A stretch of 64,000 nucleotides of DNA from assembly GCA_047947135.1 (NCBI GenBank), contig CP170457.1:124001-188000 (forward strand), in the 5' to 3' direction. A program made the position numbers and the translations under genes. Under the pieces are notes generated by a model. The model was not told the origin of the DNA. It saw only the letters and a program-made list of their open reading frames with translations, and ran no database searches. The stretch comes from Planctobacterium sp047947135 (lineage in GTDB: Bacteria > Pseudomonadota > Gammaproteobacteria > Enterobacterales > Alteromonadaceae). Below, in pieces: positions 27,035-37,208 of this stretch; the first letter of the stretch is position 1, and each line of letters starts with the position of its first letter.

Positions 27035-28150
27035 TTGGGGTTATTCATGCTTATTGCTTCGTCGTCGATTGTCATGTCAGGCCAGCACCAGAAAACACGT
27101 ACAAGTGAGGTAGCAGAAAAGATAACGATGCCAAGTAACAGCAGCGATAGTATTCGCGCTGACAGACAGGGCTCGGAAAATCTGGAACCACGGCAAAACA
27201 GCATCAATGTTCAAACCGATATCGATCTTAGAACGATTGCATCTCGTTTAACAGACGCTTCATTGTCTCTGCAAAGCAGACCAAACTTACTTGGTCATAC
27301 CGATGTAAGTGACGATCCCGAACATGCAATGCAGGGGCTGGATGCAAAAACCTATACCTTAAAAACGTTAGTGGAAACACTCACTGGAAAAAGTCTCGAT
27401 TTGGCAGCGGTACGCAGCTATTGGCAAGAGATAGCAAAAAATCGTTCTGAAGCGAGCGAAACAAATTCCCCCCAAAATCACACTGCCATTCTACATTACC
27501 AACGACTGGAATCACTGAAAGAAACAGAGCATACGGAATTCCACGCCAAAGGCACCATCTCTACTCAGGATGGCAGAGAAATCAACTTCGAACTCGACAC
27601 CTTGTTGGAACGTGAGTATCAAGAGCAGAGATATTTTTCAGCTTATATGACTACTGAGCAACTCATTGACCCTTTGGTGCTCAATCTGGACAACACGACA
27701 GCAACTCTAAGTGATAGTCGCTATCGGTTTGATCTTGACGCAGACGGACAACAGGAGCAAATTCACTTTGTTGATACTGGCAGTGCCTTCCTCGCTATAG
27801 ACAGAAACAATAATAACCTCATCGATAATGGCAATGAGTTATTTGGCCCTATGACAGGCAATGCTTATCAGGAGTTAGCCAGATATGATGAAGATGGCAA
27901 CATGTTCATTGATGCCGGCGATTCGGTTTTTCAGCACCTGACATTGTGGCAAAAAGACGCCAATGGGCAAGACACACTGCAGTCTCTTGCAAGTGCAGGA
28001 ATTGGCGCGCTTTATCTAAATAGTATTAGCACTCCGTTTGACTTGAAAGACCATGAAAACAGTCTTCAGGGTACTATGCGTCAATCCAGTGTCTTTGTGC
28101 GTGACAATGGTGAAGTTGGCACGACTCATCAGATTGACCTTGCTATTTAA
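27035..28150 (+). CDS. orphan protein with C-terminal calcium-binding-like domain
   Basis: 371 residues if it starts at TTG 27035, which has a well-spaced GGAGG; ATG at 27047 is the alternative. Residues 1-170 are polar and unrecognised. Residues ~205-345 resemble the EF-hand-like region found in RTX-type exoproteins (IDPLVLNLDN, then FDLDADGQQEQIHFVD, AIDRNNNNLIDNGNELFGP and YDEDGNMFIDAGDSVF), with Asp/Asn-rich calcium-type loops. No clear signal peptide. It sits on the opposite strand between rpoC and rpsL, genes that are normally adjacent, and ends head-on against rpoC with a shared terminator. The function is unknown. Confidence 0.75.
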   Translation: MGLFMLIASSSIVMSGQHQKTRTSEVAEKITMPSNSSDSIRADRQGSENLEPRQNSINVQTDIDLRTIASRLTDASLSLQSRPNLLGHTDVSDDPEHAMQGLDAKTYTLKTLVETLTGKSLDLAAVRSYWQEIAKNRSEASETNSPQNHTAILHYQRLESLKETEHTEFHAKGTISTQDGREINFELDTLLEREYQEQRYFSAYMTTEQLIDPLVLNLDNTTATLSDSRYRFDLDADGQQEQIHFVDTGSAFLAIDRNNNNLIDNGNELFGPMTGNAYQELARYDEDGNMFIDAGDSVFQHLTLWQKDANGQDTLQSLASAGIGALYLNSISTPFDLKDHENSLQGTMRQSSVFVRDNGEVGTTHQIDLAI

Positions 28151-28175
28151 AAAGGCTTACACCGAAAACAGAAAC

Positions 28176-28202
28176 GAAAAAGGCGCCTCAAAGACGCCTT
28201 TT
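28176..28202. terminator. bidirectional terminator between the orphan gene and rpoC
   Basis: AAAAAGGCG (28177-28185) and CGCCTTTT (28195-28202) form the stem around a short loop, with A and T tails on the two sides, placed between two convergent stop codons (28150 and 28221). Confidence 0.8.
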
Positions 28203-28220
28203 GACTGAGTTGTAAAAATA

Positions 28221-31200
28221 CTACTCTTGTGAAGGTGATGCGTCGTCAGATGAACTCATGACTTCCGCATTTAACGCTTCAGACAATGCTGCTTCTGCTT
28301 CTTCGGCAGATACAGACATATCTTCCATTAACTCTTCTTTCGCGGCTACACGCTTCTTATGATACGCAAGACCAGTACCCGCAGGAATCAATCGACCAAC
28401 GATAACGTTCTCTTTCAAGCCACGCAGGTCATCCGTTTTCCCTTGTACAGCAGCTTCCGTCAGAACGCGTGTTGTTTCCTGGAATGAGGCGGCTGAGATA
28501 AATGACTCAGTAGACAGCGATGCTTTGGTGATACCAAGCAATTGCAACTCATACTGTGCAGGGATCTTGCCTTGTTTTTCCAGATCACGATTAGCGATAT
28601 TCACGGAAGAAACTTCACACTGCTCACCTTCCAGGAACATACTGTCACCAGGGTGAGTGATGATGCACTTACGTAACATCTGACGGATAACTACTTCGAT
28701 GTGCTTGTCGTTAATCTTTACACCCTGTAATCGATAAACTTCCTGCACTTCGTTAACAATGTAGTTAGAAACCGCTGATACACCACGTAAACGCAGAATA
28801 TCATGTGGTGACTCAGGTCCATCAGAGATGACCTCACCTTTTTCGATGCTCTCACCTTCAAACACGTTGATTTGACGCCACTTAGGAATCATCTCTTCGT
28901 GGTGATTACCCTCTTTAGGTGTAATGATCAGTCGCTTCTTACCTTTGGTCTCTTTCCCGAAGCTAATGCTTCCTGAGATTTCTGCAAGAATAGCTGGCTC
29001 TTTCGGTTTACGTGCTTCAAACAGGTCGGCAACGCGAGGCAGACCACCGGTAATGTCACGAGTTTTCGAGCTTTCCTGTGGAATACGCGCAATGACATCA
29101 CCAGGCTTAGCTACCGTGCCGTTGCTGACTTCAATTGAAGTAAAGCTTGGCAAACGAATTTCCTGCAAACCAACTTCGTCGATTTCCAGAATCAGCTTCG
29201 GCTCTTTGGCGTTTGCCATGGCCAGATCTTTAACCACAACACGAGACAAACCAGTTAATTCGTCTTGCTGCATCTCAGTATTACTGTCATCAACGTCAGC
29301 AAAGCTAATTTTCGCTTCACGTTCAACAACAATCGGGTGACTATGCGGATCCCAATTTGCTACAACGGCACCGGCTTTAACCTCTGCGCCATCTGGCACT
29401 GCAAGTACGGCACCATAAGGTAGTTTGTAACGCTCTTTCTCACGACCGAATTCATCAATATTGGTCAATTCAGTGGAGCGAGAAACGATAACAATATTGC
29501 CGTCTGAGTTAGTTACGTGTTTGGCGTTATGCAGTTTCAGGTGTCCATCGGTTTTCACCTGGACACTGTTTTCTGCAGAGGCTCTTGATGCAGCACCACC
29601 AATGTGGAAGGTACGCATCGTTAACTGTGTACCAGGCTCACCAATTGACTGAGCGGCGATAACACCTGCGGCCTCACCAGCTGCAACCATATGACCACGA
29701 GCCAGGTCACGACCGTAACACTTAGCACACACACCAAAGTCGTTTTCACAGGTTATAACTGAACGAACTTCAATGGTATCAACAGAGTTTTGCTCCAGCA
29801 TATCTACCAGTTTTTCATCCAGTAATACGTTGCGCTCAACAAGAATCTCATCAGTGCCCGGCTTGTGAACATCGCGGGCAACCACACGACCAAGTACACG
29901 CTCACGCAATGGTTCTACCACGTCACCACCTTCAATAAGTGGTTTCATGGTGATACCTTCGTATGTGCCACAATCAGGGGAGTTGATAACAACGTCCTGA
30001 GCAACATCAACCAGACGACGTGTCAGGTAACCTGAGTTCGCTGTCTTCAATGCCGTATCAGCCAAACCTTTACGCGCTCCGTGAGTTGAAATAAAGTACT
30101 GAAGTACGTTCAGACCTTCACGGAAGTTAGCGGTAATTGGGGTTTCGATGATGGAGCCATCTGGCTTGGCCATCAGACCACGCATACCAGCCAACTGACG
30201 AATCTGAGCCGGGCTACCACGAGCACCGGAGTCCGCCATCATGTAAACAGAGTTCATTGACTCTTGCTGTTCCTCTTCACCGTCACGGTTGATCACAGTT
30301 TCGGTAGACAGGTTGGTCATCATGGCCTTGGCAACACGTTCGTTGGCCGCAGACCAGATATCAATAACTTTATTGTAACGCTCACCGGCGGTAACAAGAC
30401 CAGACTGGAACTGTTCCTGAATCTCAGCAACTTCCGCTTCAGCAGCGTCGATGATTTCAGACTTCTCATCTGGAATGACCATATCGTCAATACCGATTGA
30501 GGCACCCGCGATCATCGCGTAGTGGAAACCAGTATACATAACCTGGTCAGCGGTAATGACGGTGTCTTTCAGTCCAAGACGACGGTAGCAGGCATTCAAT
30601 AGACGGGAGATTTGCTTTTTGCCCATCGCCTGATTGATCAGGTCAAACGGCAAACCAGCAGGCAAAATACCAGACAGAATGGCACGACCTACAGTGGTAT
30701 CACGAAGTTTCGTAACTTCAGTCTTATTGCCTTCTTCATCAATCTCGATTTCGGTGATACGGACCTTTACACGGGCATGCAAATCAGCAACACCTGTGCG
30801 GTAAGCTTTTTCCGCTTCCGCCGGATCAGCAAATACCATCGTTTCGCCAGTCGCATTGACACGCTCTTTGGTCATGTAATAGAGACCTAAAACAACGTCC
30901 TGTGAAGGTACAATGATAGGTTCACCATTGGCTGGAGAAAGAATGTTGTTGGTCGACATCATTAAAGCACGTGATTCTAACTGTGCTTCAATTGTCAGCG
31001 GTACGTGTACCGCCATTTGGTCTCCGTCAAAGTCAGCGTTATATGCCGCACACACCAATGGGTGCAACTGAATCGCTTTACCTTCGATCAGAATTGGTTC
31101 AAACGCCTGGATACCCAATCTGTGCAGTGTTGGTGCACGGTTTAATAATACTGGGTGTTCGCGGATAACTTCATCAAGAATATCCCATACTTCCGGCGCT

Positions 31201-32411
31201 TCACGCTCAACCATCTTCTTAGCAGCTTTGATTGTCGTAGCAAGACCACGACCTTCTAACTTACCGTAGATAAAAGGCTTGAATAATTCCAATGCCATCT
31301 TCTTAGGGAGACCACATTGATGTAAGCGAAGTGTTGGACCAACTGTGATTACAGAACGGCCGGAATAATCAACACGCTTACCAAGCAGGTTCTGACGGAA
31401 ACGCCCCTGCTTACCTTTGATCATGTCGGCCAAAGATTTAAGAGGACGTTTGTTAGAACCTGTAATAGCGCGACCACGGCGACCATTATCTAATAACGCG
31501 TCAACCGCTTCTTGTAACATACGCTTTTCGTTACGTACAATTATATCCGGAGCCGCAAGGTCTAACAGACGCTTAAGACGGTTGTTACGGTTAATTACAC
31601 GACGATACAAGTCGTTCAAATCTGAGGTTGCAAAACGGCCACCATCCAGCGGTACCAATGGACGAAGATCCGGTGGTAAAACTGGTAAGACAGTCATGAT
31701 CATCCATTCAGGCTTGTTACCTGACTGCTGGAATGATTCTAGCAACTTCAAACGCTTAGTTATTTTCTTACGCTTGGTTTCAGAGTTGATTGAAGGCAAT
31801 TCTTCACGCATTGCAGCAACATCGGCTTCAACGTTCAGTTCCTGCAATAAATCGAATACCGCTTCGGCACCCATTTTTGCGTCAAACTCATCACCATGCT
31901 CTTCAAGGGCATCCAGATATTCTTCTTCAGTCAGAAGCTGGCTACGCTCTAGAGTTGTCATACCAGGTTCGGTAACAACATATGATTCGAAATACAATAC
32001 CCGCTCAATATCACGCAAGGTCATATCCAGCATCAAACCGATACGAGATGGCAGTGATTTGAGGAACCAGATGTGTGCAACTGGACTTGCCAGTTCAATG
32101 TGTCCCATGCGTTCACGACGCACTTTGGTCAATGTAACTTCAACGCCACATTTTTCACAGATAACACCACGATGCTTCAAACGCTTGTATTTACCACACA
32201 AGCATTCGTAATCTTTTACCGGGCCAAAAATTCGAGCACAGAACAGTCCATCACGCTCTGGCTTAAAGGTACGGTAATTAATCGTTTCGGGTTTTTTCAC
32301 TTCACCAAATGACCACGAACGAATCATGTCTGGAGAAGCCAGACCTATTCGGATCTGATCAAATTCTTCAGTTTTATTTTGTTGCTTAAGAAACTTAAGT
32401 AAATCTTTCAC
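28221..32411 (-). CDS. rpoC: RNA polymerase beta' subunit
   Basis: 1396 residues from a GTG at 32411 (GGGAGA upstream); this matches the usual N-terminus (KDLLKFLK), whereas a start at 32450 would add 13 unconserved residues. Zn site 1 CLCGKYKRLKHRGVICEKCG, the catalytic Mg loop AYNADFDGDQMAVH, and Zn site 2 (CENDFGVCAKCYGRD) are all present. The long C-terminal insert domains end with ATPSQ-type acidic residues. It lies 85 bases downstream of rpoB and is the last gene of the rplKAJL-rpoBC unit. Confidence 0.98.
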   Translation of the reverse strand: MKDLLKFLKQQNKTEEFDQIRIGLASPDMIRSWSFGEVKKPETINYRTFKPERDGLFCARIFGPVKDYECLCGKYKRLKHRGVICEKCGVEVTLTKVRRERMGHIELASPVAHIWFLKSLPSRIGLMLDMTLRDIERVLYFESYVVTEPGMTTLERSQLLTEEEYLDALEEHGDEFDAKMGAEAVFDLLQELNVEADVAAMREELPSINSETKRKKITKRLKLLESFQQSGNKPEWMIMTVLPVLPPDLRPLVPLDGGRFATSDLNDLYRRVINRNNRLKRLLDLAAPDIIVRNEKRMLQEAVDALLDNGRRGRAITGSNKRPLKSLADMIKGKQGRFRQNLLGKRVDYSGRSVITVGPTLRLHQCGLPKKMALELFKPFIYGKLEGRGLATTIKAAKKMVEREAPEVWDILDEVIREHPVLLNRAPTLHRLGIQAFEPILIEGKAIQLHPLVCAAYNADFDGDQMAVHVPLTIEAQLESRALMMSTNNILSPANGEPIIVPSQDVVLGLYYMTKERVNATGETMVFADPAEAEKAYRTGVADLHARVKVRITEIEIDEEGNKTEVTKLRDTTVGRAILSGILPAGLPFDLINQAMGKKQISRLLNACYRRLGLKDTVITADQVMYTGFHYAMIAGASIGIDDMVIPDEKSEIIDAAEAEVAEIQEQFQSGLVTAGERYNKVIDIWSAANERVAKAMMTNLSTETVINRDGEEEQQESMNSVYMMADSGARGSPAQIRQLAGMRGLMAKPDGSIIETPITANFREGLNVLQYFISTHGARKGLADTALKTANSGYLTRRLVDVAQDVVINSPDCGTYEGITMKPLIEGGDVVEPLRERVLGRVVARDVHKPGTDEILVERNVLLDEKLVDMLEQNSVDTIEVRSVITCENDFGVCAKCYGRDLARGHMVAAGEAAGVIAAQSIGEPGTQLTMRTFHIGGAASRASAENSVQVKTDGHLKLHNAKHVTNSDGNIVIVSRSTELTNIDEFGREKERYKLPYGAVLAVPDGAEVKAGAVVANWDPHSHPIVVEREAKISFADVDDSNTEMQQDELTGLSRVVVKDLAMANAKEPKLILEIDEVGLQEIRLPSFTSIEVSNGTVAKPGDVIARIPQESSKTRDITGGLPRVADLFEARKPKEPAILAEISGSISFGKETKGKKRLIITPKEGNHHEEMIPKWRQINVFEGESIEKGEVISDGPESPHDILRLRGVSAVSNYIVNEVQEVYRLQGVKINDKHIEVVIRQMLRKCIITHPGDSMFLEGEQCEVSSVNIANRDLEKQGKIPAQYELQLLGITKASLSTESFISAASFQETTRVLTEAAVQGKTDDLRGLKENVIVGRLIPAGTGLAYHKKRVAAKEELMEDMSVSAEEAEAALSEALNAEVMSSSDDASPSQE

Positions 32412-32496
32412 GATTTTCTCCCAGCGGAGTCTTTCACCTTTCGGCGCCACACTTTAAGTGTGCGCCGAAACCTATTCAGTCCTAAACCAGAGGGAC

Positions 32497-35400
32497 TTAT
32501 TGCTCTTCAAGTTCGATGTTGATACCCAGCGAGCGGATTTCTTTCAACAATACGTTGAAGGATTCCGGCATACCAGGTTCCATGCGATGGTCACCATCTA
32601 CGATGTTTTTGTACATCTTAGTTCGACCATTCACGTCATCAGACTTAACTGTCAGCATTTCTTGCAGGGTATAGGCAGCACCGTATGCTTCCAATGCCCA
32701 TACTTCCATCTCACCGAAACGCTGACCACCAAACTGAGCTTTACCACCCAACGGTTGTTGCGTTACCAGACTGTACGAACCAGTAGAACGAGAGTGCATC
32801 TTGTCATCTACTAAGTGGTTCAATTTCAGCATGTACATGTAACCCACAGTTACAGGACGTTCGAATGGATTACCCGTTCGACCATCATGCAGTGTGATTT
32901 GGCCACTTTCAGGGATGTCAGCTAAACGCAATAACTCTTTGATTTCCGCTTCAGTTGCACCGTCAAATACTGGCGTGGCAATTGGCACACCTTTGCGCAA
33001 ATTGTCCGCAAGACGTAATACTTCATCATCACTAAAGGACGGGATATCTACGACTTGACGCACTGTACCTGATGTATAAATTTCGTTCAGGAACTCGCGC
33101 AATTTAGCAATTTCCTGCTGCTCTTTGACCATGCGTTCAATCTTGTCACCCAATCCTCGAGCAGCCATGCCCAAGTGAGTTTCCAAAATCTGACCGATGT
33201 TCATACGTGACGGTACACCCAGCGGATTCAATACGATATCTACCGGACGACCATTTTCGTCGTAAGGCATATCTTCAACTGGCTGAATAGACGAGATCAC
33301 ACCTTTGTTACCGTGACGACCCGCCATTTTATCACCCGGCTGGATGTGACGTTTAACAGCAAGATAAACTTTAACGATTTTCAGTACACCTGGGGCAAGA
33401 TCATCACCTTGGGTAATCTTACGGCGTTTGTTTTCAAATTTCTTGTCAAACGCTTCTTTGGTTTCTGTGTACTGTTCTGCCGCCTGATCAAGTTCACCTT
33501 GCGCGTCTTCATCTTTCAACGGCAAATCGAACCACTTCTCGCGTGGAGTCGTATCAAGTTTTTCTTCAGCGATGCCATTAGCCAGCAACAACGCTCTGGC
33601 GCGGGCAAAAATACCATCAGCAAGAATTCCGAATTCGTCACCCAGGTCTTTCTTAACCTGACGCAACTGCATATCTTCGATTTCTAATGCGCGCTTATCT
33701 TTTTCAACACCATCGCGGGTGAACACCTGAACATCGATAACAGTACCGTGTACTGAGTTAGGCACACGCAGTGATGTATCTTTAACATCAGAGGCTTTTT
33801 CACCGAAAATTGCACGCAGTAGTTTTTCTTCTGGCGTAAGCTGTGTTTCACCTTTTGGTGTTACTTTACCTACCAGAATATCACCACCTTTCACTTCTGC
33901 ACCGATATAGACAACACCAGATTCATCCAGCTTGCTCAGTGCAGATTCACCCACATTTGGAATATCAGCACTGATTTCTTCCGGACCCAATTTAGTGTCA
34001 CGAGCAATACAGCTTAATTCCTGAATGTGGATTGTGGTGAAACGGTCTTCCTGAGCTACACGCTCAGAAATCAAAATCGAGTCTTCGAAGTTGAAACCAT
34101 TCCACGGCATAAAGGCGATGCGCATGTTTTGACCCAATGCCAACTCACCTAAATCGGTGGACGGACCGTCAGCCAATACATCACCCGCTACAATCGGCTC
34201 ACCCACGTTTACGGTAGGACGCTGATTGATACAGGTGTTTTGGTTAGAGCGGGTGTACTTGGTCAGGTTATAAATATCAATACCTGCTTCACCAGCTACC
34301 ATTTCATTATCATTTACTTTAATAACGATACGTGAGGCATCAACGTAATCTACATGACCACCACGTTTGGCGACAACTGTTACTCCGGAATCGATGGCAA
34401 CAGTTTTCTCCATACCAGTACCCACCAACGGCTTGTCAGCACGTAATGTAGGAACTGCCTGACGTTGCATGTTTGATCCCATCAAGGCACGGTTAGCATC
34501 GTCGTGCTCAAGGAATGGGATGATACTTGCTGCTACAGATACGATCTGCTGAGGTGCAACGTCCATGTATTTAATATCTTCACGCGGAATTAACGTGGTT
34601 TCACCACGGTGACGTGAGTTAATCAGGTCGTCAACAAGGCGGTTGCCTTCGTCTAGTACCGCGCTTGCCTGAGCGATTGGGTACTGACCTTCTTCAATTG
34701 CTGACAAATACTCTATGTCATCCGTTACCTGGCCGTCGAGTACTTTACGATAAGGAGTCTCAAGGAAACCATAATCGTTAGTACGGGCATAACATGCCAA
34801 AGAGTTGATCAGACCGATGTTTGGACCTTCAGGCGTTTCGATTGGACAAACACGACCATAGTGAGTCGGGTGAACATCTCGAACTTCAAAGCCTGCACGT
34901 TCCCGTGTCAGACCACCTGGACCCAATGCAGAAATACGACGTTTATGTGTGACTTCTGATAACGGGTTGTTCTGATCCATAAACTGAGACAACTGGCTAG
35001 AACCAAAGAACTCTTTTACCGCTGCCGATATGGGCTTAGCGTTGATCAAATCCTGCGGCATAATGGCATCAAGGTCACCCAGGCTCAAACGTTCTTTCAC
35101 TGCACGTTCAACACGAACCAGACCAACACGGAATTGGTTCTCTGCCATCTCACCAACGCTTCGAATACGACGGTTACCCAAGTGGTCGATATCATCGACA
35201 TCGTCTTTACCGTCACGAATCGCGATAAGCTGCTGCATGACTGCAACGATATCGTCTTTATCCAACGTACCTGAACCTGTCAGCGCATCACGCCCTAAAC
35301 GGCGATTAAACTTCATACGACCGACAGAAGAAAGGTCATAACGGTCTTCGGAGAAGAACAAGTTATCAAACAAGGCTTCGGCTGCATCTTTTGTCGGCGG

Positions 35401-36525
35401 CTCACCCGGACGCATCATGCGATAAATTTCAACCAAGGCTTCTAAGCGGTTAGTTGAAGAGTCGATGCGTAATGTATCGGAGATATAAGCACCGTGATCA
35501 AGCTCGTTAATATACAGAGTCGAAAACTCAGCAATTCCAGCTTCAACCAAAGCATTTAGGTTTTCTGCGGTGACTTCATCATTCGCATTCACGATGACTT
35601 CGCCACTTTCAGTGTCAATGTAAGATTTTGCGTATACACGACCAAATAGATATTCAGCCGGTACGACTAATTCAGTCAGACCACTTTTTTCCATTTGGCG
35701 AGTGTGACGTGCTGAAATACGACGTCCTGTTTCAACAAGCACGTTACCGTCGGCATCTAAAATATCAAATGCCGCAGTCTCACCACGTAGACGGTCAGGT
35801 ACAATATTAATATGGAAAGTACCTTCTTCGACGCGGATATCGTCATTGTCGAAGAACAAATCAAGGATTTCCTCGGTTTGCATTTCCATCGCACGCAAGA
35901 TAATAGTCGCAGGCAATTTACGGCGACGGTCTATACGAACAAACAGGCTATCTTTGGGGTCAAATTCAAAGTCTAACCAAGAACCACGGTAAGGAATAAC
36001 ACGGGCGTTATACAGCACTTTACCAGAGGAGTGCGTTTTACCTTTATCATGATCAAAGAACACACCTGGAGAGCGGTGCAACTGTGACACAATGACACGC
36101 TCTGTACCATTGATGACAAATGTCCCAGTATCAGTCATCAAGGGGATTTCACCCATGTAGACTTCCTGCTCTTTAATGTCTTTTACTGTGCCTGGCGCAG
36201 CTTCTTTATCAAACAACACCAAACGCAATTTCACGCGCAATGGCGCGGAGTAGGTAACGCCACGAATCTGACATTCTTTAACATCAAATACTGGCTCGCC
36301 CAAACGGTAGCTCACATACTGTAATTCAGAATTTCCAGAATAGCTCTTAATCGGGAACACAGAGCGGAAAGCCGCTTCCAGGCCATATTGACCGTCAGTA
36401 TCGATTTCGATGAACTTTCTGAATGAATCAAGTTGTATGGAGAGTAGGTAAGGTATTTCTAATACCTGGGGGCGTTTACCAAAGTCCTTACGGATACGTT
36501 TCTTTTCACTATAAGAGTAAACCAT
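32497..36525 (-). CDS. rpoB: RNA polymerase beta subunit
   Basis: 1342 residues from the ATG at 36525 (GAGGAA upstream; start MVYSYSEKKRIRKDFGKRPQ as in relatives, so the longer frame from 36585 is rejected). The rifampicin region reads wild type (SSQLSQFMDQNNPLSEVTHKRRIS). The C-terminal clamp segment GGKAQFGGQRFGEMEVWALE is present. It follows rplL after a 257-base gap that contains an attenuator-like and a long processing-type hairpin. Confidence 0.98.
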   Translation of the reverse strand: MVYSYSEKKRIRKDFGKRPQVLEIPYLLSIQLDSFRKFIEIDTDGQYGLEAAFRSVFPIKSYSGNSELQYVSYRLGEPVFDVKECQIRGVTYSAPLRVKLRLVLFDKEAAPGTVKDIKEQEVYMGEIPLMTDTGTFVINGTERVIVSQLHRSPGVFFDHDKGKTHSSGKVLYNARVIPYRGSWLDFEFDPKDSLFVRIDRRRKLPATIILRAMEMQTEEILDLFFDNDDIRVEEGTFHINIVPDRLRGETAAFDILDADGNVLVETGRRISARHTRQMEKSGLTELVVPAEYLFGRVYAKSYIDTESGEVIVNANDEVTAENLNALVEAGIAEFSTLYINELDHGAYISDTLRIDSSTNRLEALVEIYRMMRPGEPPTKDAAEALFDNLFFSEDRYDLSSVGRMKFNRRLGRDALTGSGTLDKDDIVAVMQQLIAIRDGKDDVDDIDHLGNRRIRSVGEMAENQFRVGLVRVERAVKERLSLGDLDAIMPQDLINAKPISAAVKEFFGSSQLSQFMDQNNPLSEVTHKRRISALGPGGLTRERAGFEVRDVHPTHYGRVCPIETPEGPNIGLINSLACYARTNDYGFLETPYRKVLDGQVTDDIEYLSAIEEGQYPIAQASAVLDEGNRLVDDLINSRHRGETTLIPREDIKYMDVAPQQIVSVAASIIPFLEHDDANRALMGSNMQRQAVPTLRADKPLVGTGMEKTVAIDSGVTVVAKRGGHVDYVDASRIVIKVNDNEMVAGEAGIDIYNLTKYTRSNQNTCINQRPTVNVGEPIVAGDVLADGPSTDLGELALGQNMRIAFMPWNGFNFEDSILISERVAQEDRFTTIHIQELSCIARDTKLGPEEISADIPNVGESALSKLDESGVVYIGAEVKGGDILVGKVTPKGETQLTPEEKLLRAIFGEKASDVKDTSLRVPNSVHGTVIDVQVFTRDGVEKDKRALEIEDMQLRQVKKDLGDEFGILADGIFARARALLLANGIAEEKLDTTPREKWFDLPLKDEDAQGELDQAAEQYTETKEAFDKKFENKRRKITQGDDLAPGVLKIVKVYLAVKRHIQPGDKMAGRHGNKGVISSIQPVEDMPYDENGRPVDIVLNPLGVPSRMNIGQILETHLGMAARGLGDKIERMVKEQQEIAKLREFLNEIYTSGTVRQVVDIPSFSDDEVLRLADNLRKGVPIATPVFDGATEAEIKELLRLADIPESGQITLHDGRTGNPFERPVTVGYMYMLKLNHLVDDKMHSRSTGSYSLVTQQPLGGKAQFGGQRFGEMEVWALEAYGAAYTLQEMLTVKSDDVNGRTKMYKNIVDGDHRMEPGMPESFNVLLKEIRSLGINIELEEQ

Positions 36526-36611
36526 GGATTCCTCAGCCTGCTGATTTTCGACCCTATTTGCCATCAAAATGACAAATTTCAGCACCGTTAATTTCTAGGG
36601 TACTTCGTTTC

Positions 36612-36647
36612 ACTTTTCAAATAATCATTGACGCTTATTTGAAAAGT
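36612..36647 (-). promoter_or_regulatory. long hairpin in the rplL-rpoB spacer (candidate RNase III site)
   Basis: ACTTTTCAAATAA (36612-36624) and TTATTTGAAAAGT (36635-36647) are perfect 13-bp arms with a 10-nt loop. In E. coli the same spacer carries an RNase III cleavage hairpin; equivalence here is inferred from position. Confidence 0.55.
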
Positions 36648-36714
36648 AACTGTCAAAACACCTTCGCTGTTTTTCAATTGTGAGAGCTACGGCAAAGCAC
36701 CTCACGTACAGCGC

Positions 36715-36746
36715 AAAAAGGCTGGTGCTCATTTGAACACCAGCCT
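36715..36746 (-). terminator. attenuator-like terminator after rplL
   Basis: On the minus strand AGGCTGGTG ... CACCAGCCT then five T (36719-36715). It lies 37 bases past the rplL stop and upstream of rpoB, the position where partial termination sets the ratio of L7/L12 to polymerase subunits in E. coli. Confidence 0.75.
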
Positions 36747-36782
36747 ATGCCTATTCAGGCAGCTAATCTGTAATAATACAGA

Positions 36783-37157
36783 TTACTTAACTTCAACTTC
36801 AGCGCCAGCGCCTTCAAGTTCAGCTTTAAGTGCTTCTGCTTCGTCTTTAGATACGGCTTCTTTGATAGCTTTAGGAGCTGATTCAACCAACTCTTTTGCT
36901 TCTTTAAGGCCAAGACCAGTCGCGCCGCGAACTGCTTTGATTACTGCAACTTTGTTAGCACCGAATGACGTCATAACAACGTCAAATTCAGTTTTCTCTT
37001 CAGCAGCAGCTTCAGCAGCAGCTGGACCAGCAGCAACAGCTACAGCAGCAGTTGCTTCAACACCGAATTTTTCTTCGGCAGCTTCGATTAGCTCAACCAG
37101 TTCCATAACTGGCATTTCAGCAATCGCGTTCAAAATATCTTCTTTAGTTAGAGCCAT
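36783..37157 (-). CDS. rplL: 50S ribosomal protein L7/L12
   Basis: 124 residues. N-terminal dimerisation helix pair (MALTKEDILNAIAEMPVMEL), Ala-rich hinge (AVAVAAGPAAAEAAAEE) and a compact C-terminal factor-binding domain (VIKAVRGATGLGLKEAKELV). L12 dimers form the stalk that recruits EF-Tu and EF-G. It follows rplJ after 51 bases. Confidence 0.98.
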   Translation of the reverse strand: MALTKEDILNAIAEMPVMELVELIEAAEEKFGVEATAAVAVAAGPAAAEAAAEEKTEFDVVMTSFGANKVAVIKAVRGATGLGLKEAKELVESAPKAIKEAVSKDEAEALKAELEGAGAEVEVK

Positions 37158-37208
37158 TTCTCTAAACTCCTGGGTTTATTAAATTAAAAACAATGCAAAC
37201 AAAACGAC

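Noticed and set aside
31417..32211. 264-codon open frame antisense to rpoC
   Set aside because: Serine/arginine-rich translation, no ribosome site, wholly inside a certain rpoC frame; a shadow of its codon usage.
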